The notes beneath the pieces were generated by a model, which was given only the letters and a program-made list of their open reading frames with translations, was not told where the DNA came from and did not search any database. From Rivularia sp. PCC 7116 (GTDB lineage Bacteria; Cyanobacteriota; Cyanobacteriia; Cyanobacteriales; Nostocaceae): DNA of 64,000 nt. Shown piece by piece: positions 44,458 to 52,389 of this stretch (within the stretch, counting starts at the first letter, position 1; every line of letters starts with the position of its first letter). The translations under genes and the position numbers were made by a program. The DNA is taken from contig NC_019678.1 of NCBI RefSeq assembly GCF_000316665.1, positions 372,001 to 436,000 of the forward strand. The letters are read 5' to 3'.

Positions 44458-45282
44458 ACTCTTTCCGATTGCATTGCTAAAATCACTAAACCATAGTTTT
44501 GCGTTTTTGAAACTTGCATTGGTAATATCGCAACCTCGGAAGGATGTTACAGAAAAGCTTGTTATTTCTTTAATTAAATAGTGAAGTGAAATAAGAGTAA
44601 ATCCGATGTAGGTTAATGATAAAAAAGTTATACTAAATCCCCATATCAGATTTTGAGTGCTTAAAAAAGCAATTGCTCTGGTTCCTGATAAAAAAGCAAA
44701 AGCATAGGTAATAATTGTTGCTGCGGCAGATAAAATAATTGGCATAAATCCTTTTTGAAAACAAAAGCTAGAAATTGCCACGATCAATGCTCCGATAGCG
44801 GCAGATGCTATTGCTATTTGCGGGTTTTTTCCACCAGCTGCTGTACCACCGTAGAAAAATCCTAAAATTGCTCCCGAAGTCGCACCGGAAATAATTATAG
44901 CAATACGTTGTAAAGTAGATTTTTTCTTGGCTAAACTCATTACAACACCAGCTATTCCGGCAATTACTAAACTGATAGATAAAGCTACACCATATACCCA
45001 GACTGGACTTTCCTTTTGGCGTTCTATGACTCCAAAAATCATGGAACTGACCGCATGAAATGTAACAATAGTCGTTGCAAACGCGATAGATATTAAACAA
45101 ATAAATATTTTAGCAGTTTGACCTGCTTTTACATTCTGAAAATTCGCTTCTCGCAGTGAAGTATTAGTAAAGTCACAACCGCGAATATCTGAATAACTAA
45201 AATTAGCATAGTCCAGGTTTTGACCTTTAAAACAGCGGTTTCTTAAATCTTGATTGCTAAAATTTAAATTTGAATAATTCAT
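44455..45282 (-). CDS. Membrane protein with pentapeptide repeats at both ends
   Basis: This protein of about 275 residues begins, in the ATG-started frame (45282), with eight or so pentapeptide repeats (NLNFS, DLRNR, CFKGQ, NLDYA, NFSYS, DIRGC, DFTNT, SLREA, NFQNV). About six membrane spans follow (about 65-235). Four more pentapeptides (SFRGC, DITNA, SFKNA, KLWFS, DFSNA) come at the end. The TTG at 45306 is a less likely start. The C-terminal repeat block stops abruptly at a heptamer array and looks short, so it may be trimmed. The two repeat blocks lie on the same side and could stack on each other. The function is unknown. Confidence 0.8.
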   Translation of the reverse strand: MNYSNLNFSNQDLRNRCFKGQNLDYANFSYSDIRGCDFTNTSLREANFQNVKAGQTAKIFICLISIAFATTIVTFHAVSSMIFGVIERQKESPVWVYGVALSISLVIAGIAGVVMSLAKKKSTLQRIAIIISGATSGAILGFFYGGTAAGGKNPQIAIASAAIGALIVAISSFCFQKGFMPIILSAAATIITYAFAFLSGTRAIAFLSTQNLIWGFSITFLSLTYIGFTLISLHYLIKEITSFSVTSFRGCDITNASFKNAKLWFSDFSNAIGKS

Positions 45283-45334
45283 GCTATCAATTAATAGTTT
45301 AAGCAATACAAATGGTACTACTTACATAGTACTT

Positions 45335-45417
45335 GTAGGGTGTGTTGTCGCGCAGCGCAACGCACCATAGGACAAAGATTTTGGTGCGCTCACGGCTAAA
45401 GCCATAAAACACCCTAC
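45335..45417. repeat. MITE-like 83-bp element with terminal inverted repeats
   Basis: GTAGGGTGT and ACACCCTAC are perfect 9-base ends. Inside, GCAACGCACCA is mirrored by TGGTGCGCTCA. Partial relatives (GTAGGGTGTG) occur near 33566, 36977 and 41489. There is no coding capacity, so it would need a transposase in trans. Confidence 0.7.
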
Positions 45418-45504
45418 GAAGTATATGAATAACGAAGGCTTTTTATACGAGTGCGTAAATTATGATAAATTTTTGCTTACATCATGTAATAGTGTTAGTT
45501 AAAG

Positions 45505-46479
45505 TTGAATGCTCCGATACCTTCTTTTATAAAAAAACTTAAACTGCAACAAAAACAATTGTATAAATTATCGATGCTTGATTATCAAAGACCATTATTT
45601 TTAAAACGATATATCTTCACAACTACAATGGGCTTTCTACTATTATTGCCCTTAATAATTTATGGCTGGGCATGTTTTTCACGTCCACCTCAAACCAATA
45701 CAGAAAAAAAATTATTTAAAGGTATTACCTACAAACGTAAATTTGGTTTGAATATACGTCCTACAGTAATTCATATTGTCAAAATTGATTTATCAGTACC
45801 GGGGGTAAAAGTACTGGTAACACCACCGCAGGCTATTGGTGACAATAATACAACTTCAGCGCGGACAGCTTCGCAATTTTTGCAAGAATTCAAACTTCAA
45901 TTAGCTGTGAATGCTAATTATTTCTATCCTTTTCGCGAAAACACTCCTTGGGATTATTATCCCCATAGCGGAGATATCGCTTATGCTATAGGGCAAGCAA
46001 TTTCTAACGGCAAGCATTACTCAAAAGCTGATAGTAAGTGGGGAGTTTTATGTATTTCTCAACAAAATAGCGCCCAAATTTTAGATAGTGGAAATTGTCC
46101 TCAAAATACGCTTCAAGGTGTTGCTGGTAGAGATGTATTTATTAAAGATGGTAAACCTTTAAAATCAGACTCCGAGGAAGATAAACCTTATCCAAGGGTT
46201 GTAGTTGCGACTAATAAACAAGGCAATATTCTTTGGCTGGTTACTGTAGATGGGAAACAGCCACTTTACAGCGAGGGAGTTACGATTGCAGAGTTGACAG
46301 ATATCGTTCAAGATTTGGGCGCACATGCAGCTTTGAATTTAGATGGCGGCGGCTCAACCACATTGGTAATGACGAAGAATAATAAACCAAAGCTGCTAAA
46401 TGCTCCGATTCATACTAAACTACCGATGCGGGAACGTCCAGTTGCTAACCACTTGGGTTTTTACGCAGATGGTCTGTAA
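45505..46479 (+). CDS. Phosphodiester-glycosidase (NAGPA-like) domain protein
   Basis: This protein of up to 324 residues has an N-terminal membrane anchor (FTTTMGFLLLLPLIIYGWACF, about 38-58) and then an extracytoplasmic domain of the phosphodiester glycosidase/NAGPA type. The motifs are LAVNANYFYPF (about 131-141), AGRDVFIKDGKP and the signature LNLDGGGSTTLVM (about 277-289). The frame starts with TTG at 45505; an ATG at 45574 would also keep the anchor. The family cleaves GlcNAc-1-phosphodiesters or related sugar links, in bacteria often at the cell envelope. Substrate is unknown. Confidence 0.88.
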   Translation: MNAPIPSFIKKLKLQQKQLYKLSMLDYQRPLFLKRYIFTTTMGFLLLLPLIIYGWACFSRPPQTNTEKKLFKGITYKRKFGLNIRPTVIHIVKIDLSVPGVKVLVTPPQAIGDNNTTSARTASQFLQEFKLQLAVNANYFYPFRENTPWDYYPHSGDIAYAIGQAISNGKHYSKADSKWGVLCISQQNSAQILDSGNCPQNTLQGVAGRDVFIKDGKPLKSDSEEDKPYPRVVVATNKQGNILWLVTVDGKQPLYSEGVTIAELTDIVQDLGAHAALNLDGGGSTTLVMTKNNKPKLLNAPIHTKLPMRERPVANHLGFYADGL

Positions 46480-46662
46480 TTCAAATCTATTTAATAAAAA
46501 AAATTGTAAGTAAAAATACTTGACTTATTCTTGGCAAATAAATTTACAATAGCTTTTTTAAACTGGGAAATTAAACGATTATTACAAAGCATTTTTTGTA
46601 GATGCAGTGTAAATAATCAGAAGCTAAACTAGTACCGTATTCAAAATTGAAGGAGTAAAAAA

Positions 46663-47268
46663 ATGATTCAAGAGCGCGACTACACCTTAATTATTGATAA
46701 AAGCGGTAGCATGTCTACCCCAGATCAAGCTGGCGGCAAAAGTCGATGGCAGATAATGCAAGAATCAACCCTTGCTTTGGCTAGAAAGTGCGAGCAATTC
46801 GATCCAGATGGAATGACAGTTTACTTGTTTTCTGGTAGATTTAAACGCTTTGACGATGTAACTTCAGATAGAGTAGCGCAAATATTCATGGAAAATGACC
46901 CTGCGGGGACTACGAATTTGGCAGGTGTTCTCAAAGATGCTACCGATAGTTATTTCAAACGTAAAGCAGCAGGGGAAACTAAGCCCAATGGTGAAACAAT
47001 TTTAGTTGTCACAGATGGCGAACCAGATGATAGAAAAGCCGTATTTGAGGTAATAGTTAATGCTTCTCGTCAAATGGAAAAAGATGAAGAATTAGGAATT
47101 TCTATTGTTCAAGTTGGTACGGATGCTCAAGCAACAAAATTCCTCAAAGCTTTAGATGACCAAATGGAGTCAATTGGTGCCAAATTTGATATTTGTGACA
47201 CGGTAACTTTTGATGACATGGAAGATATGAGTCTTGCAGAAATACTAACTAATGCAATTACTGATTAA
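46663..47268 (+). CDS. VWA-domain protein, tandem copy 1
   Basis: This 201-residue protein is almost entirely one von Willebrand A domain. The metal-ion-dependent adhesion site is complete: Asp12, Ser14 and Ser16 (DKSGS), Thr83/84 in PAGTTNLA and Asp118 in VVTDGEPDD. No signal or membrane span is present, so it acts in the cytoplasm. A strong AAGGAG site lies eight bases before the ATG. It is the first of three paralogs on one strand, 52 bases before the next; 183 of 201 residues are the same in copies 1 and 2. A binding or scaffold role is inferred. Confidence 0.93.
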   Translation: MIQERDYTLIIDKSGSMSTPDQAGGKSRWQIMQESTLALARKCEQFDPDGMTVYLFSGRFKRFDDVTSDRVAQIFMENDPAGTTNLAGVLKDATDSYFKRKAAGETKPNGETILVVTDGEPDDRKAVFEVIVNASRQMEKDEELGISIVQVGTDAQATKFLKALDDQMESIGAKFDICDTVTFDDMEDMSLAEILTNAITD

Positions 47269-47320
47269 TTAAATTAGTTAACCGAAGAGCCAAAATTTTC
47301 AATTATAGGAGTCATAATTT

Positions 47321-47926
47321 ATGTTAGAAAATCGCGATTACACCTTAATTATTGACAAAAGCGGTAGCATGTCAACTCCCGACCAAGCAAACGGTAAAAG
47401 TAGATGGGAAGTGATGCAAGAATCTACCCTTGCTTTAGCTAGAAAATGCGAAAAATTAGACCCCGATGGGATGACAGTTTACTTATTTTCCGGTAAGTTT
47501 AAGCGTTTTGACGATGTAACTTCAGATAAAGTAGCACAAATATTCATGGAAAATGACCCTGCGGGAACTACGAATTTAGCAGGAGTTCTCAAAGATGCTA
47601 CTGATAGCTATTTCAAGCGTAAAGCAGCAGGGGAAACTAAGCCCAACGGCGAAACAATTTTAGTTGTTACAGATGGTGAACCCGACGATAGAAAGCCAGT
47701 TTTTGAAGTGATTGTCAATGCTTCTCATAAAATGGAAAAAGATGAAGAATTAGGGATATCTTTTGTTCAAGTTGGTAGAGATGCTCAAGCCCAAAAGTTT
47801 CTCAAAGCTTTAGATGACCAAATGGAATCAATTGGTGCCAAATTTGATATTTGTGACACGGTGACATTTGATGATATGGAAGATATGAGTCTTACAGAGA
47901 TATTAACTAATGCAATTAATGATTAA
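47321..47926 (+). CDS. VWA-domain protein, tandem copy 2
   Basis: This 201-residue protein differs from copy 1 at 18 positions, mostly surface-type changes (for example Ala126 to Pro, Ile147 to Phe). It has the same DKSGS, GTT and TDGEPDD metal-site motifs. GGAG lies nine or so bases before the ATG. Its N terminus MLENRDYTLIIDKSG is identical to that of copy 3, while copy 1 reads MIQERDY. This is probably a recent duplication or a pair kept alike by gene conversion. It is predicted to be a cytoplasmic Mg2+-dependent protein-binding module. Confidence 0.93.
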   Translation: MLENRDYTLIIDKSGSMSTPDQANGKSRWEVMQESTLALARKCEKLDPDGMTVYLFSGKFKRFDDVTSDKVAQIFMENDPAGTTNLAGVLKDATDSYFKRKAAGETKPNGETILVVTDGEPDDRKPVFEVIVNASHKMEKDEELGISFVQVGRDAQAQKFLKALDDQMESIGAKFDICDTVTFDDMEDMSLTEILTNAIND

Positions 47927-47984
47927 ACGTAGGGAATAGATTAAAAAGTTAATACTAATAAATAAATAACAGGAGAATTAATCA

Positions 47985-48590
47985 ATGCTAGAAAATCGCG
48001 ACTATACCTTAATTATTGATAAAAGTGGTAGCATGGCAACCCCCGACCAAAAAGGTGGTAGAACCAGGTGGATAGCAGCAGAAGAATCAACTTTTGCTCT
48101 TGCTAGTAAATGCGAGCAATTTGACCCGGATGGTATAACTATCTATACTTTCTCCGGTAGATTTAAAAGATATGAAAATGTCACATCAAATAAAGTGATA
48201 CAAGTTTTTCAAGAAAATGACCCCTCCGGAACTACCGATCTAGCTTCAGTATTAAAACACGCCACAGATAACTATTTTGAACGTAAAGCTGCGGGGGAGA
48301 CAAAGGAAAATGGCGAGACAATCTTAGTTATTACCGATGGCGAACCCGATGATAGAAAAGCGGTGATGAAAGTAATCATCGAAACTTCTCGTCGTATGGA
48401 TAAAGACGAAGAATTAGCAATTTCCTTTATTCAGGTTGGTAAAGATCCACATGCAACTCGCTTTCTCAAAGTATTAGATGACGAAATGCAAAGTGCTGGA
48501 GCCAAGTTTGATATCTGTGACACGATTACAATGGATGATATGGAAGACTATAGTCTTTCAGAAGTGTTGCTCAATGCAATTATTGATTAA
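47985..48590 (+). CDS. VWA-domain protein, tandem copy 3 (divergent)
   Basis: This 201-residue protein is about 70% identical to copies 1 and 2. The metal site is kept (DKSGS, PSGTTDLA, VITDGEPDD). Changes cluster in WIAAEESTFALASK, YTFSGRFKRYENVTSN and the last 25 residues, so it may bind a different partner. AGGAG precedes the ATG. The Slr1339-like gene follows after 12 bases, so all four genes probably form one transcript. Confidence 0.93.
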   Translation: MLENRDYTLIIDKSGSMATPDQKGGRTRWIAAEESTFALASKCEQFDPDGITIYTFSGRFKRYENVTSNKVIQVFQENDPSGTTDLASVLKHATDNYFERKAAGETKENGETILVITDGEPDDRKAVMKVIIETSRRMDKDEELAISFIQVGKDPHATRFLKVLDDEMQSAGAKFDICDTITMDDMEDYSLSEVLLNAIID

Positions 48591-48602
48591 CTATTCCCAT
48601 TA

Positions 48603-49067
48603 ATGGTAATTAAACAAATGGATTCCATTGATAAATTGTTATCGGAACTTCAGGCTGAATATCAGCAATCAGTTAATTCTCCGGTTAAGAAAACTGAGGA
48701 AGGCAAGAAAGGCAAGAAGGGAAAGAAAGTAAAGAAAGTAAAGCTTGATTCACCTGCACCTTCTTCCTTTTTCGCATCTTCACCATCAAAAGGAGATGCA
48801 ATAGATAATATTTTAGCTGAAATTAAACAAGAGACTGAAGAAAAACAATTATTAGAAGAACAACAAAAACAGCAAAAGCTTGAAGAAGAAAGAATAGAAA
48901 AAGAAAAAATTAAAGCGAACAATCTAGAAGCATTAAAGAGAAAAGCTCAAGATTGGTTAAACAAATTAGAACCATTATCACCCGAAGGAATATGGTTTGA
49001 AAGTTTTTCTAAAAATTATCCTTCTAAATTAGAAGCCGCAATTGAGTATTTAAACAGCGAGCAGTGA
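48603..49067 (+). CDS. Coiled-coil protein of the VWA cluster (Slr1339-like)
   Basis: This 154-residue protein may start at the internal ATG 48618 (MDSIDKLLSELQAEYQQS). It has an N-terminal DSIDKLLSEL helix, a Lys-rich stretch (KKGKKGKKVKKVK, about 36-48) and a second copy of the helix motif (DAIDNILAEIKQE, about 65-77). A strong Glu/Gln/Lys coiled coil follows (about 78-115), and the conserved-looking end reads AQDWLNKLEPLSPEGIWFESFSKNYPSKLEAAIEYL. It resembles what I recall as the cyanobacterial Slr1339 salt-stress family. The final residues NSEQ and the stop lie in a GTGAGCA repeat. It is probably co-transcribed with the three VWA genes. Confidence 0.75.
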   Translation: MVIKQMDSIDKLLSELQAEYQQSVNSPVKKTEEGKKGKKGKKVKKVKLDSPAPSSFFASSPSKGDAIDNILAEIKQETEEKQLLEEQQKQQKLEEERIEKEKIKANNLEALKRKAQDWLNKLEPLSPEGIWFESFSKNYPSKLEAAIEYLNSEQ

Positions 49068-49074
49068 GCAGTTA
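49055..49074. repeat. Short heptamer array at the Slr1339-like gene end
   Basis: AACAGCGAGCAGTGAGCAG encodes the last codons and stop of the gene. Confidence 0.7.
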
Positions 49075-49192
49075 TCACCTAAACATTTGGATTAATAAAT
49101 AATAAATAATCCTATTATCAAATAATAGTAAATAATCTATAAAACATGTATTAAGTAAAAAAGAAAATATTCTCTTGCTAACCGCTAACTGT

Positions 49193-49537
49193 TCACTGTT
49201 CGCTGTTCGCTGATAACCGTTTTGCTCCCCATTCATGCATTGCATTAAGAATTGGCTGCAAACTTTCACCTAAAGATGTCAGTGAATACTCAACTTTTGG
49301 AGGTATTTCAGCATAAACTTCCCGATGAATAATTCCATCTTGTTCCATTTCTCTTAATTGCTGAGTTAACATTTTCTGGGTAACTCCCGGTAAAGCACGC
49401 TGTAATTCTCCAAAGCGTCTTATACCTAATAGTAATTCTCTAATAATTAATACTTTCCAGCGTCCTCCTATTACTTGAAGAGTGGTTTCAACTTCACAGC
49501 TAACCGCTTTTTTAGGATTTCCCACTTTTGGTTTCAT
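49193..49537 (-). CDS. HxlR-family transcriptional regulator
   Basis: This 114-residue winged helix-turn-helix protein of the HxlR type has [47 protein letters not shown] (about 28-73) and the wing [20 protein letters not shown] conserved-type Cys14 ([13 protein letters not shown]) lies at the position used for redox or electrophile sensing in YodB/HypR-like members. The last residues (SANSEQ) are encoded by a TTCGCTG heptamer array at 49190-49212, so the C terminus has been altered by the repeat. It is divergent from the dual-CDGSH gene, with an AAGTACGTACTT palindrome between, and probably controls it and itself. Confidence 0.92.
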   Translation of the reverse strand: MKPKVGNPKKAVSCEVETTLQVIGGRWKVLIIRELLLGIRRFGELQRALPGVTQKMLTQQLREMEQDGIIHREVYAEIPPKVEYSLTSLGESLQPILNAMHEWGAKRLSANSEQ

Positions 49538-49566
49538 AGTTACTTTTCAGTAAGTACCTGACTTTT

Positions 49567-49578
49567 AAGTACGTACTT
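49567..49578. promoter_or_regulatory. Palindrome AAGTACGTACTT in the HxlR/CDGSH gap
   Basis: A perfect 12-base palindrome in the 141-base divergent gap; a second AAGTACC word lies 15 bases nearer the HxlR gene (about 49552). GTAC-centred sites are common for HxlR-type regulators, so this is the likely operator. Confidence 0.65.
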
Positions 49579-49678
49579 TTCATAATACATCTACCCAGCT
49601 TAAAGTAAACAGGTATTGACTGTTCCAACTATAGGAATCCAGTTTAAATATTGAAAAAATATTTCTGAGGAAAACACT

Positions 49679-49915
49679 GTGAATCAACCTGTAATTGCAG
49701 ACAAAAAACCTGTTCTACTTGAATTAGAAGCCGGTACTTATTACTGGTGTAGCTGTGGGGAATCAAGCAATCAACCGTTTTGCAATGGTTCTCACAAAGG
49801 CACGGAATTTACTCCGCTTGCTTTTGAAGTGACTGAAAAAAAGAATGTCGCATTGTGTAACTGTAAACATACCGGCAATCCACCTTATTGCGATGGTTCT
49901 CACAGCAAACTTTGA
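49679..49915 (+). CDS. Dual CDGSH iron-sulfur protein
   Basis: This 78-residue protein, started at GTG, has two mitoNEET-type CDGSH cluster sites. Site 1 is Cys24, Cys26, Cys35 and His39 (CSCGESSNQPFCNGSH); site 2 is Cys60, Cys62, Cys71 and His75 (CNCKHTGNPPYCDGSH). Both have the 3Cys-1His ligand set for a [2Fe-2S] cluster. Such double-site proteins are compact monomers that may transfer or sense iron-sulfur clusters or electrons. It is divergent from an HxlR regulator, which suggests redox-linked control. Confidence 0.95.
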   Translation: MNQPVIADKKPVLLELEAGTYYWCSCGESSNQPFCNGSHKGTEFTPLAFEVTEKKNVALCNCKHTGNPPYCDGSHSKL

Positions 49916-50191
49916 TGTTTAATAAGTTGTAAATAAAACTTGCCTTCATTTGACATCCCCCTAAATTTAACTACAAAAAGCATTATTTAGGGAGATATTA
50001 AAATCACTTGTAATTAATAGCCTTTCTGTATCCCTTCTCCTTGATAAGGAGAGGGGTGCCCGGAGGGCGGGGTGAGGTAAACTTGATTGCGATCAAATGA
50101 AAATGGCTATATATGTCTATATTTACAGCGAAGATTCATAATACAAATTTATCCTTAGAATAAATTCTTACCTTATTATTTTGAATTGGTT
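49916..50191. other. Intergenic region with CTCTCC hairpin repeat
   Basis: CCCTTCTCC and GGAGAGGGG (about 50032-50056) form the CTCTCC hairpin, followed by CGGAGGGCGGGGTGAGG. It lies between convergent genes and may terminate one of them. No gene was seen. Confidence 0.55.
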
Positions 50192-50692
50192 TTATCCAGA
50201 AGTAAATTTCAAAAATTTATTCACGATATTATCAACAGAACGTTTTAACTGGTGCTTGCGATACCATCTTTGAAAAGCTGCTTCATATTCTTCGCCTTTA
50301 GTTTGATAACTATTCCAACCATCCAAACCTAAAAACAAACCCCAAAAAAGTACAACATAAAGCGCCCAGTTAATACCACCACCTGTAAGCAAATCCATCG
50401 ATAACAAAAAAGAATTGATGATAGCATAATTACCAGCACGCTTCTTGAATCTTCTTTGACGATGCACATTAAACGCTTGTCTATGCTGAATTTCACCTTG
50501 TTTTGCAGCCCAATCGGCTTCTGCTAATTGTAGAGTTTCCACAGAGATATCCAACTCCGCAGCGATTTCCAACAGCACCTCATGGGAAAACTCCTTATCA
50601 TCATCCACTTGACGCGCGATCGCCAACTGCAAAATTTGCTGTACGTCTTCTTGGCTATAACAACGACTAATTTTATCTCCCGAATTCGCCAT
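50192..50692 (-). CDS. 2TM-domain membrane protein
   Basis: This 166-residue protein has an N-terminal SHOCT/HTH-like helical segment (YSQEDVQQILQLAIARQ, EVLLEIAAELDISVETLQLAEADW). The 2TM hairpin follows: NYAIINSFLLSMDLLTGG and INWALYVVLFWGLFLGLDGWNSY (about 92-135). A short basic tail is on the cytoplasmic side. This is the 2TM domain layout often found near signalling kinases in cyanobacteria. The N-terminal region resembles a DNA-binding-like helical pair but probably acts as a linker. The function is unknown. Confidence 0.85.
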   Translation of the reverse strand: MANSGDKISRCYSQEDVQQILQLAIARQVDDDKEFSHEVLLEIAAELDISVETLQLAEADWAAKQGEIQHRQAFNVHRQRRFKKRAGNYAIINSFLLSMDLLTGGGINWALYVVLFWGLFLGLDGWNSYQTKGEEYEAAFQRWYRKHQLKRSVDNIVNKFLKFTSG

Positions 50693-51048
50693 ACTTATAA
50701 TCTCTTCTATTACTTTTAATAGAGAATTTATTCAGGAAGTACAGAGTACTGCCACTATCTCTAGAGTAACAAATCAATCAGTTGAATTTTGGAGTTTGCA
50801 CAAAGTTAAGCCAGCACAAAATTGAAGTTTCCCCAAGCAGAGCAACTGTAGCATAAGTAGATAATTTTTTTCTAAAAATTTCCCAGACAGATTTTAGATT
50901 GAATTTCAACAACTGCCTTGGAATAAATACCCAGTCTTAAAAATAAAAAATTATTCTTCCCCATCTACCCCCTCTACCCCACGCCACTTTGCTCAACGGA
51001 AGGAACCCCCTCCCTTGTCTCACCCGACAATGTAGGCTTGTTCGAGTA
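50693..51048. other. Intergenic region with dispersed repeats
   Basis: It contains CACGCCACTTTGCTCAACGG (about 50979), related to the element near 31674, next to CCCCATCTACCCCCTCTACC. No gene is supported in the 356 bases. Confidence 0.5.
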
Positions 51049-51513
51049 CTACGATACTGTCACATCCGCAGTTGTATTTTCATCTGAGTCTTTAGAAAAT
51101 AATCTCAGCGAAATCCAGTAGGTAAAAATGTGAGAAAGTAAACCAAGGGGACCAGCAAATAAACAAAGTGCAAGGGAGTGAAAAGTCCAAATACCTGTTT
51201 TTACACCAGCTAGATAAATGTAGCGCCCTACAAATAAGTCCATGACTAAAAAGTGAATCCATCCAGTTGCAGCAGCAGTTTCATCACCAAAAAATCGAGC
51301 AATATCTGCTAGCTGGGGATTGGATAGAGCTTCTGCATTTTCGGGTGTAATGCTGCTAATAAATAAATATAGATATAGCCCAGCTAAAGGTATAAACGGG
51401 ATATATGACTCCATCACTTTTTGGGTAACTTTCCATTTTGGTAGAAAAATCATTAATGCCCAAAAAGGTAAAACAAAAAGATTTGCAATATTAAATAATT
51501 CGCTGACACCCAT
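51049..51513 (-). CDS. ABA4-like family membrane protein
   Basis: This 154-residue protein has four membrane segments. It matches the ABA4-like family, whose plant member is needed for neoxanthin formation: LFNIANLFVLPFWALMIFLPKW, IPLAGLYLYLF, WIHFLVMDLFVGRYIYLAG and FAGPLGLLSHIFTYW. The conserved HFLVMDLFVGRYI and GPLGLL stretches support the call. Cyanobacteria lack neoxanthin, so its role here is probably carotenoid-related or unknown. It is divergent from the HAD-family gene. Confidence 0.9.
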   Translation of the reverse strand: MGVSELFNIANLFVLPFWALMIFLPKWKVTQKVMESYIPFIPLAGLYLYLFISSITPENAEALSNPQLADIARFFGDETAAATGWIHFLVMDLFVGRYIYLAGVKTGIWTFHSLALCLFAGPLGLLSHIFTYWISLRLFSKDSDENTTADVTVS

Positions 51514-51660
51514 ACAAAGCTCCGCCTAAAATACTAATAGTTATCAGTATAATTTTAATAGAACTACTATTAACTAAAAAATAATTATTTATAGCAATTA
51601 CAAAACCAGCTATAATATCTACCACCTCTAACCTTTAACCTGAATCGGGGGCAGCATCTC

Positions 51661-52389
51661 TTGGCAAATATAAAGTGTAAAGATACAACTTTTTCTAATA
51701 TAAAAGCAATTTTATTTGATAAAAACGGTACTTTAGAAGATTCAGAAGTAGATTTACGTAATTTAGCTCAAAAAGCAGCGCGAATTATAGACGCACAAAT
51801 ACCCGGTATCGGCGAACCTTTATTAATGGCTTTTGGTGTTAATGCTGATAGTTTAGACGCTGCGGGATTAATAGCTGTAGCTAGTCGTCGAGAAACAGAA
51901 ATTGCAGCAGCAGCTTATATTGCTGAAACGGGAAGAGGTTGGATTGAATCGTTAAAAATAGCTCGCGAAAGTTTAGATGAAGCAGAAAAATATCTTGGTG
52001 ATTATTCTTCACCTTTATTTGCAGGTAGCCTAGAAATATTGCAAAAGCTTTCCCAAGCACAGTTAAAGTTGGGTATTCTTTCAGCCGCTACAACCCAAGA
52101 AGTAAATCAATTTGTACAAGTCCATAAACTGAGTGAATATTTAAACTTAGAAATGGGAGTAGACGGTAATATTTTTAAACCAGATCCAGCTTTGTTTTTA
52201 CAAGCTTGCGAAAAATTGGAAGTAGAACCAACTGAGACTTTAATGGTAGGAGATTCTGTTGGTGATATGGAAATGGCACGTAACGCTAAAGCTGCTGGCT
52301 GTATTGGTATTACTTGGATTGGGAAGTCGGATAATGTTCGAGGTGCGGATGTTGTAATTAATAAATTGGATGAAATTGAAGTTTGTTAA
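51661..52389 (+). CDS. HAD-superfamily hydrolase with altered motif I
   Basis: This 242-residue protein, started at TTG (GGGGGCAG lies upstream), has the haloacid-dehalogenase fold with cap. Motif I is Asp20 in LFDKNGTLED, so the second Asp of DxDxT is Asn22. Motif II is ILSAATTQE, motif III lies around Lys in FKPDPALFL and motif IV is VGDSVGDMEMA. The nucleophile and metal-binding motif IV are intact, but loss of the second Asp, the usual acid/base, could reduce phosphatase activity. The final codons overlap the opposite-strand gene by 4 bases. The substrate is unknown. Confidence 0.88.
   Translation: MANIKCKDTTFSNIKAILFDKNGTLEDSEVDLRNLAQKAARIIDAQIPGIGEPLLMAFGVNADSLDAAGLIAVASRRETEIAAAAYIAETGRGWIESLKIARESLDEAEKYLGDYSSPLFAGSLEILQKLSQAQLKLGILSAATTQEVNQFVQVHKLSEYLNLEMGVDGNIFKPDPALFLQACEKLEVEPTETLMVGDSVGDMEMARNAKAAGCIGITWIGKSDNVRGADVVINKLDEIEVC

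Noticed and set aside
46663-48590. VWA triplet considered as a TerY-type tellurite/phosphorylation triad
   Set aside because: No PP2C phosphatase or kinase is adjacent and the N-terminal sequences differ from what I recall of TerY.
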